64,000 nt of DNA from Pseudomonadota bacterium (GCA_029556915.1 JAKQIT010000060.1:176923-240922), one strand, 5' to 3'; positions 31,861-40,480 are shown, counted from the stretch's first letter. Made by a program: numbers and translations. The notes: generated from the letters alone by a model not told the origin.

Positions 31861-33501
31861 TTAAGCGTTATTTGCTATCCAACTCAGCAACTCAGCTTTG
31901 GGAATTGGTTTACTGAAAAAATAGCCTTGCGCAATATCGCAGCCCATTTTATTGAGCATTTCAAGTGCGCTTTCATCTTCAACGCCTTCAGCCGTGACGG
32001 TAAGGCCAAGATTGTGCGCTAGGCCAATGGTGGCTTGCACAATGATGGCGTCACTATCATTTGTCATCATATCGAGCACAAATGATTTATCAATTTTTAA
32101 CTCAGAAACAGGCAACCGTTTTAAGTATGCCATAGATGAATAACCCGTACCAAAATCATCGATAGAAAAATCAAAGCCCATGCTTTTTAGCCGCTCAACA
32201 ATAATTAGCGCTCTTGTTGGGTCTGACATAATGCTACCTTCGGTAATCTCAAAAATAATCCAGCTTGGGTCTATGCCGATTTTTGCAGTTAATCCAGCCA
32301 CCAAGTCTGGCAATTCTGGGTTGAGCAAATCTTTCATTGATAAGTTGATGGATACTTTAATATCGTGACCATGCTGGTGAAACTCAGCACAGGCAGAAAA
32401 TGCATCTTCAATCACCAATGCGGTGAGATCAATAATCAGTCGGCTGCGCTCGGCGATGCCTATAAATTCTTCGGGTGATATAAAACCATGCTGTGGGTGT
32501 TTCCAGCGAATAAGTGCTTCAACGCCCATGATTTTATTATTTTTGATGTCTATTTTAGGCTGATAATAAAGCTCTAAATTCTTTTTCTCGATAGCTCTTT
32601 TGAGTTCGCCCATCATCGTAAGGCGTTTAGAACTGTGCTCGTCCATACTGGCGGAATATAAGCTGTAGCCAGAGGGCGATTTATTGGCAAATACCACAGC
32701 AATGCCCGCGCGCTGAAATAAAGTATCTGCATCGTCGCCGTCGTTTGGATAAACCGATATGCCAATGCTGGGGTGTAAGGTGAGTTTTAGGGTGTTGATG
32801 ATAAAGTTAGGCTCAATCGCTTTAATCAAGCTTTTGGCAAGCGCTTCGGCTTTGTCTTTATCGCTATCAGACAATAATACGGCAAAATTTCCTGAGTCAA
32901 TTCGGGCAATAGAGTGTCTTTTAGTCGCCCAACTTTCAAGCCGTGTGGCTAGTTGTTTAATGACCAAGTCGGTACTTGTTGGTCCGAGTGTATCTTGAAT
33001 ATCTTTTAAGTTTTCAATATTAAGCAGCATAATTGCAAATGCAGAATTGCTTACATCGTGCGACTCTCTAAAGGCGGTTTCAATACGGTCGTAGAAAAGT
33101 GCTTGATTGGGTAGCCCAGTTAAGTGGTCATGCGTGGCGGCAAGATTAGCCTGCATTTGCATTTGGCTGGCGTAAGTTCTCAGCTCTTTGGTTTCTTCCA
33201 TCACCAGCATAGTTGCTTCATTGGCAATCATGTAGCTTGAATATTGACCGATGTAGGCAAACACAATCGGGAGAGAATCAAGAATCCACAATGCTGTATT
33301 TGTGGATTGCACATCAACAATCGCCTCAAAGTTTAGTGTGTTGTGTTGCGTGTAACTTGTTAATAATGTAGCTAAAATAATCGCCAAAAATGCAACGACG
33401 ACCGCTTCTACTGCAGTTTTAGTGGCTTTTGTTCTGAGCAGGTTGCTACTTTTAGCTAAGCCAGAATTTGCGGTGGCAATGATGATGAACTCCCAAAACA
33501 A
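31861..33501 (-). CDS. GGDEF-EAL protein with degenerate GGDEF motif
   Basis: About 546 residues. There is an N-terminal membrane part with two hydrophobic segments (about 30-50 and 70-90), then a GGDEF-type domain starting HDHLTGLPNQALF, then a complete EAL domain. The diguanylate cyclase signature reads DSGNF instead of GGDEF, so cyclase activity is unlikely. The EAL domain keeps VEALIRW, NLSMKDL, IDDFGTGYSS, LKIDKSF and AEGVE, so it should hydrolyse c-di-GMP. No ATG or GTG begins the frame: TTG at 33501 follows shortly after a stop, and GGGAG lies inside the first codons. The 5' end may have been lost or may use a rare start. Confidence 0.8.
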   Translation of the reverse strand: MFWEFIIIATANSGLAKSSNLLRTKATKTAVEAVVVAFLAIILATLLTSYTQHNTLNFEAIVDVQSTNTALWILDSLPIVFAYIGQYSSYMIANEATMLVMEETKELRTYASQMQMQANLAATHDHLTGLPNQALFYDRIETAFRESHDVSNSAFAIMLLNIENLKDIQDTLGPTSTDLVIKQLATRLESWATKRHSIARIDSGNFAVLLSDSDKDKAEALAKSLIKAIEPNFIINTLKLTLHPSIGISVYPNDGDDADTLFQRAGIAVVFANKSPSGYSLYSASMDEHSSKRLTMMGELKRAIEKKNLELYYQPKIDIKNNKIMGVEALIRWKHPQHGFISPEEFIGIAERSRLIIDLTALVIEDAFSACAEFHQHGHDIKVSINLSMKDLLNPELPDLVAGLTAKIGIDPSWIIFEITEGSIMSDPTRALIIVERLKSMGFDFSIDDFGTGYSSMAYLKRLPVSELKIDKSFVLDMMTNDSDAIIVQATIGLAHNLGLTVTAEGVEDESALEMLNKMGCDIAQGYFFSKPIPKAELLSWIANNA

Positions 33502-33670
33502 ACAGTCGAATCAAAATTTAAAATGGCACGCGTGCCATACAGGTGTTTGATTGAGTTATCGGCATTTTTATTTAAATCTTGAGGCGTAACGCACAAAGAC
33601 AGAATAAAAAATGATGGATAATTTAACCCCTAGAATTTTGACTTTAATTGCTTGTTTCAGTGTTCATATC

Positions 33671-33737
33671 ATTTCGCCTCCTCTTTATGCCAGTCTGGAT
33701 GCGGCTTGCAGAGGGGTAAATTTTTCTCGGGCGAAAT
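33671..33737 (+). repeat. Dispersed stem-loop repeat, copy 5, with extra flanking arms
   Basis: The core CCTCTTTATGCC to GGCTTGCAGAGG has the loop AGTCTGGATGC (inner bases TGGA rather than TCCA), followed by CTCGGG. Outer arms ATTTCGCC (33671-33678) and GGCGAAAT (33730-33737) are perfect complements and enclose the whole unit, a feature not seen this clearly in other copies. Confidence 0.8.
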
Positions 33738-33774
33738 TAGCCCATTAGAATGCATTAAAAATGCACGGTAAATG

Positions 33775-33957
33775 TTATGGAATACCTACCACTTTTAAAT
33801 ATTCTTCAAGGGTAATCGCAAGATTCTCAAGAGATGATTTTGCTTTGGCTAAGTCGGCATCGTTTTCTAAATGCAGTTTTTCTAATAGCGTTTTGTGCTC
33901 TTCAATTGCTTTAACGTGTTGATGAAATTTTTCGTGTTTTGGGTCTTGGTTGGTCAT
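33775..33957 (-). CDS. Small coiled-coil protein (60 aa)
   Basis: A 60-residue protein, almost wholly helical and charged (HVKAIEEHKTLLEKLHLEND, SSLENLAITLEEYLK), probably a coiled coil or helical hairpin in the cytosol. A perfect AAGGAG lies eight bases before the ATG. No family is recognised. Confidence 0.55.
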   Translation of the reverse strand: MTNQDPKHEKFHQHVKAIEEHKTLLEKLHLENDADLAKAKSSLENLAITLEEYLKVVGIP

Positions 33958-34115
33958 GTTGTTGCTCCTTAAATTTAGCTATGTTGCAACCCCATGATAC
34001 GCCCTTTATGCGTGCCGTTGCGTATTGTCTAGTGCAAAATAATTTACCTATATTTCACCATGCGCCTATGATGATACTAGCCTATATTTGGGCTGCCCGT
34101 TTAAGGAGCGTTATC

Positions 34116-34229
34116 ATGGCAAAAGGTCAAATTAGAGGCAATAAAGAAGTTAAAAAACCTAAAAAAAGTAAAGAAGTGGTCGTGCCGCCCAGTGCAATAA
34201 AACCGTTTAATATTGCACCGAAAAAATAA
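34116..34229 (+). CDS. Lysine-rich small protein (37 aa)
   Basis: A 37-codon frame beginning MAKGQIRGNKEVKKPKKSKE and ending FNIAPKK. It is strongly basic and has a perfect TTAAGGAGCG ribosome binding site. Short proteins with the start MAKGQ-x-R-x-N-K-E-x-K-K-P-K-K are, from memory, widespread in proteobacteria and uncharacterised, so this is very likely a real conserved gene. The charge suggests nucleic-acid or ribosome contact, which is inference. Confidence 0.65.
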   Translation: MAKGQIRGNKEVKKPKKSKEVVVPPSAIKPFNIAPKK

Positions 34230-34264
34230 TCATTTTTGGTTGTTGCTGGCACGTCTTCAAACGT

Positions 34265-34328
34265 GCTGCCCCGCAAGCTAGTATTTATGCGGCTGGTGGA
34301 GGTGTTATTTTTGCTCGGCGCAATTTTT
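34265..34328 (+). repeat. Dispersed stem-loop repeat, degenerate copy
   Basis: CTGCCCCGCAAGCTAGTATTTATGC is followed by GGCTGGTGGAGG and then GCTCGGCGCAATTTTTTG. The right-hand tail and loop match the family, but the stem has several mismatches. It lies between the 37-residue gene and the protease gene. Confidence 0.5.
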
Positions 34329-34444
34329 TGAGTGCTAATTAAACAAAATGGTATTACCGTGGTCAACATCAATGAGCTGTATATAACCCCAACTTTTACG
34401 CAATTAGCGTGCGCTAATTGCATTTATCGCAGGGAGTCGCGCCC

Positions 34445-35479
34445 ATGAAACTGGCCAGTTTGCGTGCTTGGACTTTACTTTTTGCTGTGCAAGTTGCGCA
34501 GGCGCAGCCTGTGGCCGAGCCCAGTGATGCGTTTATTTATCAGTTAAAAGAGTCGCTAGTCAAAGTGGCGGTCAATACTAAATCAGGTGGTCATGGCTTT
34601 GGCACAGGCGTGACGGTGACTAAAGACCATATTGTCACCAATTGCCATGTGGTGGAAAACACAAAAGGCATTAGCGTGAGCAAATGGGGCGTGGAGTATG
34701 CACCTGTTAGCATGCAGGCCGATTGGAAGCATGATTTATGCATCTTAAAGTTTGAATGGGCAGATTTTAAGCCTGTGAAAATGGCCGAGAATGATGCGAT
34801 GCACTATGAGCAAGCCGTCATCTCAATTTCTATGCCGAGCGATTCGCCCGCGCCTTATGTAGAGCTGAGCGCGATTAAAGCCCTTTACCCGATGGACGAT
34901 GGCGAGGTGATTCGTACCAAAGCAGCGTTTGCCATCGGTGCAAGTGGCAGCCCCGTGTTTGATTATGCAGGCAACTTAATTGGCATCAGCACCTTTAAAA
35001 GCCCGGGTCGGCAAGCGTATTTTTACAATATGCCGGTTAAATGGGTGCGCGCTTTATTGCAACAACCCGCAAGCAAGCTTAATAGTGAGCACGATTTACC
35101 ATTTTGGGATGCGCCAGAAATGGCGCGGCCTTTTTTTATGCGCATTGTGCTGCCTTATCAAAATAACCGTTGGCAAGACGTGCAAGCCATTGCGCAAAGT
35201 TGGGTAACTGCCGAGCCTAATAACGCGGAAGCGTGGTTTTATTTAGCCGCCGCAGCGCAGTATCTGTCAGACGCGGTAAGTGCCACACAGCATTATCAAA
35301 AAGCATTAGCTTTGCATCCAAATCATCCAGCCAGCTTGCAGGGTTTAGCGCTGCTTGCACAAAAGCAAGGCAACACGGCAGAAGTGGATAAAATTCGCGA
35401 GGTACTCAAAAATTTAAGTGCTGATGCGCTCAATTCTTTAGAAGCAGCCTTGGGCAACAGCCCATGCCTCACGTGTTGA
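34445..35479 (+). CDS. Exported trypsin-like serine protease with TPR domain
   Basis: About 344 residues. It has a signal peptide (ending VAQAQ at about 21), then a DegP-type trypsin domain with the full triad: H68 in NCHVV, D97 in KHDLCIL and S168 in GASGSPVF. There is no PDZ domain; the C-terminal third is a tetratricopeptide pair (EAWFYLAAAAQYLSDAVSAT, HPNHPASLQGLALLAQ). It should act in the periplasm. The ATG at 34445, with GCAGGGAG upstream, is preferred over the earlier in-frame Met. The substrate is unknown. Confidence 0.8.
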   Translation: MKLASLRAWTLLFAVQVAQAQPVAEPSDAFIYQLKESLVKVAVNTKSGGHGFGTGVTVTKDHIVTNCHVVENTKGISVSKWGVEYAPVSMQADWKHDLCILKFEWADFKPVKMAENDAMHYEQAVISISMPSDSPAPYVELSAIKALYPMDDGEVIRTKAAFAIGASGSPVFDYAGNLIGISTFKSPGRQAYFYNMPVKWVRALLQQPASKLNSEHDLPFWDAPEMARPFFMRIVLPYQNNRWQDVQAIAQSWVTAEPNNAEAWFYLAAAAQYLSDAVSATQHYQKALALHPNHPASLQGLALLAQKQGNTAEVDKIREVLKNLSADALNSLEAALGNSPCLTC

Positions 35480-35488
35480 GAGTACGCA

Positions 35489-35920
35489 GTGAAAATACAG
35501 CAAAAAGTTGGCCTGATACTGTTGTTTGTCTTGCTTATCACCAGCTTTATTGTGTGGCGAATTTTAGATCAAAAACGCGTAGTTAGTATCAGCACACCTG
35601 CAAGCGCGCTTTTGATTGCGATTAACCGTTGTGATGGCATCGCCGATAAATCAGTGGCACACTTAACAGCGCAGGTGGAGTTTCAAAAATTAGAAATTGC
35701 CGGGCGCAGGGTGCGCGTGTTGCAAAACTGCATGAACGACCTAGGGTTTGTTGAAAACCCAGCTTGGGTAAAATATGCTGAGCCTATCGCGCAAAAAAAT
35801 GCGCTGACTCAGCAGATTTCTTTCAATGAAGCGTATGAAAACTTGAGGCGTAAAAATATGCTGATAGCCGCGCCAAAGCAAAGCGTGCCTTTGTACTGGC
35901 TAGGAAAATCGGCAAAATAA
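35489..35920 (+). CDS. Hypothetical membrane-anchored protein
   Basis: A 143-residue protein starting with GTG. It has one N-terminal transmembrane helix (GLILLFVLLITSFIVWRIL) and a periplasmic tail containing two Cys residues (NRCDGI, NCMND) that could form a disulfide. It lies nine bases after the protease gene and is probably co-transcribed. No family is recognised. Confidence 0.5.
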   Translation: MKIQQKVGLILLFVLLITSFIVWRILDQKRVVSISTPASALLIAINRCDGIADKSVAHLTAQVEFQKLEIAGRRVRVLQNCMNDLGFVENPAWVKYAEPIAQKNALTQQISFNEAYENLRRKNMLIAAPKQSVPLYWLGKSAK

Positions 35921-35980
35921 CGCAGAATTTTTTGCATCAAAACTTATTATTTTTAGCCTTTATTTACACATCTTCTTTTT

Positions 35981-36030
35981 CACTGCCAAGTACTGGTACT
36001 CAGGTGCAAAAATTCCTCGGGCAATTTTTC
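35981..36030 (+). repeat. Dispersed stem-loop repeat, degenerate copy
   Basis: The stem-loop CACTGCCAAGTACTGGTACTC with AGGTG is followed by CTCGGGCAATTTTTC, which equals the right tail of copies at 41197 and 47138. The stem sequence has diverged so that a different palindrome (AGTAC/GTACT) remains. Confidence 0.45.
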
Positions 36031-36057
36031 TGTTTTTTTTACTCATAATTTTTGCCC

Positions 36058-36088
36058 AAAAAAAAAAGCCTGCAACGTGTGCAAGCTT
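36058..36088 (-). terminator. Minus-strand intrinsic terminator with no obvious gene
   Basis: On the minus strand AAGCTTGCA pairs with TGCAGGCTT (one G-U) around CACGT and runs into a tract of ten T. No minus-strand gene lies within 1.6 kb before it, so it may end a small RNA transcribed from about 36.1-36.3 kb. Confidence 0.55.
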
Positions 36089-36330
36089 AATTGGAGAAGA
36101 TGTAATGCAAAAAACAATTACTAAGTAGGGTTGTTGCGCGCAGATTTTGTCTGTTTTGCAAACTACTCGCTTTGTTTAGCCTTAGTAAATGTTGATGTGC
36201 TAAGTTTATATCGGCACGCTTTTATTTAACTTTAGAAAAAATGCACATTTATTATTCAATTTATTGAATTAACGCAGTCAGCGCGTGCTTTGCCGATAAA
36301 AGACATGTATTAAAGGAAACACTTCATCCG

Positions 36331-36440
36331 TGGCTGCGCGGGCGCATTGCATCGTTGCGCGGTACTCGCAACCTCACTGTACACTGCGTACTATCTCGGT
36401 TCCTGCGTTCCGTGCGCCTCGCACTTCATCCCGCCCGCTC
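36331..36440. repeat. GC-rich long hairpin element
   Basis: GCGGGCG (36338-36344) pairs with CGCCCGC (36432-36438), with shorter pairs inside including GTAC...GTAC. The ten-base word CACTTCATCC occurs at 36320-36329 and again at 36422-36431. The layout resembles the element at 27707-27815. A frame runs through it but has no coding character. Confidence 0.55.
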
Positions 36441-36510
36441 ACTTATTCCGTATTTCCTAAATCCAATGCTTCAGCCATAATATGGCATCAGAATTTTATT
36501 GAGATGCAAA

Positions 36511-37740
36511 GTGAAACTACCCAGCTTAAATGTGCAAATTTTATTAGGCGCGATTTTTGGCGTGGCCATCGGCATGTATTTTCACCAACTTGGCGCCACA
36601 ACACCTGCGGTGCAAAGCGGCATATTTGCGGCTAATCTTGTTGGCACTTTGTTTATTGATTTGCTCAAAATGGTGCTAGTACCATTGGTGTTTTGCTCAA
36701 TTACCGTCGGTATCGCCAATTTACGGCAACACCAGCAGATGCACCGCGTGTGGGTGAGCACTTTATTGTTTTTTGTGAGCAGTATGTTGGTGGCGATTTT
36801 GGTTGCTTTAGCTGCTGGCAATTATTTTCAGCCTGGCAGCGGCTTAAAAATGGCGATGTTTGCCGATGCGATGCAAAATTTTGAAGCTAAAAGATTACCA
36901 TTAGCGGAATTTTTCTTGCAGTTTTTGCATGGGCTTTTTGTCAATCCATTCAAAGCCTTAGCCGATGGAAATGTATTGGCAGTGGTCATGTTTGCGCTAA
37001 TTTTAGGCATCACGCTAGTGATGGGCGGTGAGCGTTATAAAAATATACTGGGCTTGCTGCAAGAGGGGCTAGAGGTGACCATGCGTATCGTTGGCTGGGT
37101 GATGAAGTTAGCCCCGCTAGGCATTATGGCGTTGCTAGTGAAATTAGTGGCTTTGCAAGATGCCGCTATGCTGACTACTTTAGCTAAATTTGTGATGGTG
37201 GTGGTAGGCTCGTTATTACTGCATGGCGTGGTGCTGTTGCCGCTGATTCTCTATCTGGTTACGGGTAAATCCCCTTGGTGGTTTTGGCAGGGCGCACGTG
37301 AAGCCTTAATTACTGCGTTTGCTACGAGTTCTAGTTCAGCGACTTTGCCGATAACTTTACGTTGCGCTACGCAGCATTTGCAGGTGAAGCCAGAAATCGC
37401 AGGCTTTGTTATTCCGCTAGGTGCTACCATCAATATGGACGGCACCGCATTATATGAAGCCGCCGCCGCGCTGTTTATTGCCAATCTAGTCGGGGTAGAG
37501 TTAAATTTTGCGCAGCAATTGGTGGTGCTTTTTACCGCCATGATAGCCGCAATAGGTGCTCCGGGTATTCCAAGTGCGGGCATGGTAACGATGGTGATGT
37601 TGTTGCAATCGGTTGGCCTACCCGCCGAGGCGATTGCAATTTTATTACCCGTTGATAGATTGCTGGATACTTTGCGCACTACCGTGAATGTGGAGGGTGA
37701 TATGGTAGGCAGTTTAGTGGTACAAAAGCTCGTACGCTAG
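36511..37740 (+). CDS. Dicarboxylate/amino acid:cation symporter (DAACS)
   Basis: About 409 residues with eight membrane helices and the two hairpins of the GltP/DctA family. It carries ATSSSSATLPITL (serine-rich HP1) and GATINMDGTALYEA (the N-M-D-G-T motif). It imports glutamate, aspartate or C4-dicarboxylates with protons or sodium. The frame opens with TTG at 36499; the GTG at 36511, directly before KLPSLNVQ, is preferred. Its last bases overlap the M48 peptidase gene in a convergent arrangement. The exact substrate is not predictable. Confidence 0.88.
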   Translation: MKLPSLNVQILLGAIFGVAIGMYFHQLGATTPAVQSGIFAANLVGTLFIDLLKMVLVPLVFCSITVGIANLRQHQQMHRVWVSTLLFFVSSMLVAILVALAAGNYFQPGSGLKMAMFADAMQNFEAKRLPLAEFFLQFLHGLFVNPFKALADGNVLAVVMFALILGITLVMGGERYKNILGLLQEGLEVTMRIVGWVMKLAPLGIMALLVKLVALQDAAMLTTLAKFVMVVVGSLLLHGVVLLPLILYLVTGKSPWWFWQGAREALITAFATSSSSATLPITLRCATQHLQVKPEIAGFVIPLGATINMDGTALYEAAAALFIANLVGVELNFAQQLVVLFTAMIAAIGAPGIPSAGMVTMVMLLQSVGLPAEAIAILLPVDRLLDTLRTTVNVEGDMVGSLVVQKLVR

Positions 37741-38813
37741 CTAGTACAAGTATCTTGCGCCTTTAAAAATGGCATCACACGCGCTTTAGTATCTGGGTGC
37801 GATGACAGCATCTCGGACATCCTTGAAACATTGTCGCTTTTATCACTACTTGTTCCGCCAAAACTAGCTTCTAGGCGCATCAGCATGGTGGCAAAAGATT
37901 TAGTAGGAATACAGGCAGTTTTAAGCGATTGTAGCGAATAATTATCGGCATCAATTTCAAGCTCGCGCGTGTAACTCATGGTCATCATAAAAGCTGGCAG
38001 ACCAGAAGCCACGCTACTAACATCACCCGTAACCGCAATAATTATCAAACCAGAAATCGTGCCTTGTAGCATTTGGCGTAAGGCGTGGCGGCCTTTTACG
38101 TGGCCAAGCTCATGTGCTAAAACGCTGATAATTTCATTGTCATTTTTAGAAAGCGCAACCAGTTCATCGGTAAGCACCATATAGCCACCTGGCAATGCAA
38201 AGGCGTTTGCACCTACCACGGGGCTTTTTCTAAAATTAAGTGAATATTCTGGGCAATTGGCGGTTTTTTTGCATAAAGCAGCTAGCGCCGTGGTGATTTC
38301 ATTTTGCCGCGCAGGTGATAAGCCACTGGCTTCAAAATAGCCATATTTGTCATCGTCAAGCGACTTCATGGTTTGTTTGCCAAGATCTTTTTCAACGGAG
38401 GGAGGAATCATCGCCGCCGTATATTTTGCCCCAAGTGGCACACCGTATTTAAGCAGCACAAAGCTGGCTAAAATCAGGCCGATAAACGAAGCGGCGATGA
38501 CTGATTTATGCGTTTCTGCATAATGCACCATTTTCCAAAAAGTGCTGGTAGGCTTAGGAGGTAGGCATGCTTCAAGTGTTTGATAATCCGTTTCTAAGCG
38601 GCTATCGTCAGGCAAATCAATTAAGCGTTTGCCGCTGCCCAATCTGGCTTGCACGTGGCAATCATTGATTAGTACGCGTAAATTTTCTTGGGCGGTGCGG
38701 CCGTCAGGCAGGGTAGAAGTGACGGAAAATAAAAAATAGCCATCTTGCACATTCACCAGCACCCGCTTGGCGCGAGGGCTGATTCCGTTAAAATAATCTG
38801 CCTCAAATTGCAT
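37737..38813 (-). CDS. M48-family membrane zinc metallopeptidase
   Basis: A 358-residue protein. An N-terminal part of about 85 residues is followed by a hydrophobic segment (105-125) and an M48 peptidase domain with the zinc site H234-E235-L-G-H238 and the third ligand E286 in ELEIDAD. The active domain resembles HtpX/Oma1/LoiP-type proteases used in envelope quality control. The YjgN-like gene lies just upstream in the same direction, 12 bases away, a pairing often seen and probably functional. Confidence 0.85.
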   Translation of the reverse strand: MQFEADYFNGISPRAKRVLVNVQDGYFLFSVTSTLPDGRTAQENLRVLINDCHVQARLGSGKRLIDLPDDSRLETDYQTLEACLPPKPTSTFWKMVHYAETHKSVIAASFIGLILASFVLLKYGVPLGAKYTAAMIPPSVEKDLGKQTMKSLDDDKYGYFEASGLSPARQNEITTALAALCKKTANCPEYSLNFRKSPVVGANAFALPGGYMVLTDELVALSKNDNEIISVLAHELGHVKGRHALRQMLQGTISGLIIIAVTGDVSSVASGLPAFMMTMSYTRELEIDADNYSLQSLKTACIPTKSFATMLMRLEASFGGTSSDKSDNVSRMSEMLSSHPDTKARVMPFLKAQDTCTS

Positions 38814-38825
38814 AGTATTTGCTAG

Positions 38826-40355
38826 TTAAAACCCAAATGAAAGATCAACGTCAAAGAAGTCGGCAATTTCTTCACCAGTGGCTTTTGCAGCTTCTTTTTT
38901 CTCGCCCACAAATTTATCCCAATCAGTTTCGCCCACTAGACTTAAATGGTCAGCACGATATTTTGCCAAGCGGATTTGCGCCCAAGGGGTGGCAAAACCC
39001 ATCGTAAACATGAGCACCAGCGCGTTGCTCACGTATATCCAAAGTAAATCTCGCATACGCTGATTGCTATGAAAACTCACGTGGTCGAGGTTTGTATTAT
39101 TCAGCACCAAATTGCTGGCGCGTGATTTAATATAAGCCACAAATGAGAAGATGACAGCTAAATAAAGCACCATAAAGCCCAAGACGATAAAAATACCAAA
39201 CGCCCCGCCTAATAAGATTGCCAGTGGCCCCAACGCCTTATCAAGTTCGTTTTCTACTTTTGCAGTTTCGTCATCTGAGCTAGCCGTATCTTCTTCATAC
39301 TCGCCAGCTTGCGCTTCATATTCTTTCATCAATTTGTCGTATTCAGCGCGCTCTTCAGGGCCTAAGTCCTTCAGCATATCTTCATCTGATAAGTTTTCGT
39401 CGGCACTTGAACTTGGCTCACTTTCAATGGCATCTAACTCAGCTTGCTCTTCAGCGGTAAGCATCTCGTCTGCAGCGGTGGCTTGAGCAGTAATAGCCTC
39501 TATTTCACTCTCAACATTTACAGGTTCGGTATTGGCTACTTTAATAAAACCTTCGTCCTGCGCATTTGTGTTGGCCGTTTGTACATAAGCTGGCGGGGTT
39601 AATTGTGAGGTTTTGGGTAATAAATCACTAAAAGTATCTTTTAAGAAATATGCGCTGATGCCAGTAATAATGGCACCTATGGCTAATAACACCAAGAAAA
39701 GCTTAAGAAAAATCATGAAGAACTCTTTGATTTTGGCTTTCATGTCAAAGCTAGTGGTGCCAAATTTATGGTGATTAATCATAAATTGCTGTTGACGTTG
39801 CATAATAAATGGCACGTAAAAAGCCAGTGCAGCCATTACTAATAATGGCGCAACCAATGCGGTAATGGTTTCTGATGTAAAAGCAACTAAGCCCCAAATA
39901 GTCAAGCCAATGACTGAACCAAATAAGATGGGAAAACCTAAAAATATTAACGCGGCATCGCCATATTTACCATCAAAATCAAAGCGTAAACCGCGGTGGC
40001 TAGAGTTGCGCGCATTAAACTTGAGTCCGCGCACAATTATCCAAGGAATAGCGATAAATAATAAGATGGATAAAACAATGCTCACTGCAGGGTGAATGCC
40101 AGAAGCAAACACAAATACCAAGTACAACACGAAGGCGATAATACGCCCTTTTAAAATGGCGATAGGGCTGGCATGGTAGTCAAAGCCTACGCCATCGATG
40201 AGCGTGTTGTTATAAAAATACTTTTTGCGGCGCACTTTAGCCCAAGCCGAGTAAATGCCTAAGGTGATAATTGAGAGTAATAAATTGACAATCCAAATGC
40301 CAAAATATTCGCTGGTTCGGCCTCTAAATACCACAGGCGTGTGATTGCTTGACAT
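38826..40355 (-). CDS. DUF898 (YjgN-like) membrane protein with acidic insert
   Basis: A 509-residue inner-membrane protein. The N-terminus FRGRTSEYFGIWIVNLLLS, with ITLGIYSAWAKVRRKKYFY, and the later repeat NTNLDHVSFHSN are DUF898 signatures. Between the fifth and sixth membrane segments (about 245-375) is a long, strongly acidic, low-complexity stretch rich in Glu and Asp (ELDAIESEPSSSADENLSDE), which is longer than I expect for YjgN proteins. The start is supported by CTAGGGAG. It is co-transcribed with the M48 peptidase and is a candidate partner or substrate for it. The function is unknown. Confidence 0.8.
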   Translation of the reverse strand: MSSNHTPVVFRGRTSEYFGIWIVNLLLSIITLGIYSAWAKVRRKKYFYNNTLIDGVGFDYHASPIAILKGRIIAFVLYLVFVFASGIHPAVSIVLSILLFIAIPWIIVRGLKFNARNSSHRGLRFDFDGKYGDAALIFLGFPILFGSVIGLTIWGLVAFTSETITALVAPLLVMAALAFYVPFIMQRQQQFMINHHKFGTTSFDMKAKIKEFFMIFLKLFLVLLAIGAIITGISAYFLKDTFSDLLPKTSQLTPPAYVQTANTNAQDEGFIKVANTEPVNVESEIEAITAQATAADEMLTAEEQAELDAIESEPSSSADENLSDEDMLKDLGPEERAEYDKLMKEYEAQAGEYEEDTASSDDETAKVENELDKALGPLAILLGGAFGIFIVLGFMVLYLAVIFSFVAYIKSRASNLVLNNTNLDHVSFHSNQRMRDLLWIYVSNALVLMFTMGFATPWAQIRLAKYRADHLSLVGETDWDKFVGEKKEAAKATGEEIADFFDVDLSFGF

Positions 40356-40459
40356 GCTTGCTCCCTAGTTTGTAAGCTAAAATACTGTTAATTGGTCAAG
40401 ATAAAACATTAAACGCGTAAGATAATAACACCAGTATTTCATTATCCAAAATTAGCCTC

Positions 40460-40480
40460 ATAGCCAATATGGGCTATTTT
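40460..40480 (+). terminator. Short hairpin followed by a T run
   Basis: ATAGCC (40460-40465) pairs with GGCTAT (40472-40477), followed by TTTT. It lies between the divergent DUF898 and TOPRIM genes, so it cannot end either. It may attenuate transcription into the TOPRIM gene or mark a small transcript. Confidence 0.35.

Larger units (their letters stand above)
35921..36510. other. Long AT-rich intergenic region, probably non-coding
   Basis: No gene-sized frame with a ribosome binding site is seen in these 590 bases. They contain a degenerate copy of the dispersed repeat (35981-36030), a minus-strand terminator (36058-36088), a small palindrome (ATTCAAT/ATTGAAT, 36254-36269) and a GC-rich hairpin element (36331-36440). 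A minus-strand small RNA is possible because the terminator has no gene in front of it. Confidence 0.4.

Noticed and set aside
36105-36128. Seven-codon frame after GGAG, possibly a leader peptide
   Set aside because: The next gene starts about 380 bases away and no attenuator lies between; too short to support.
36330-36635. 101-codon plus frame across the hairpin element
   Set aside because: It runs through a palindromic repeat and into the symporter gene in another frame; its composition is not protein-like.
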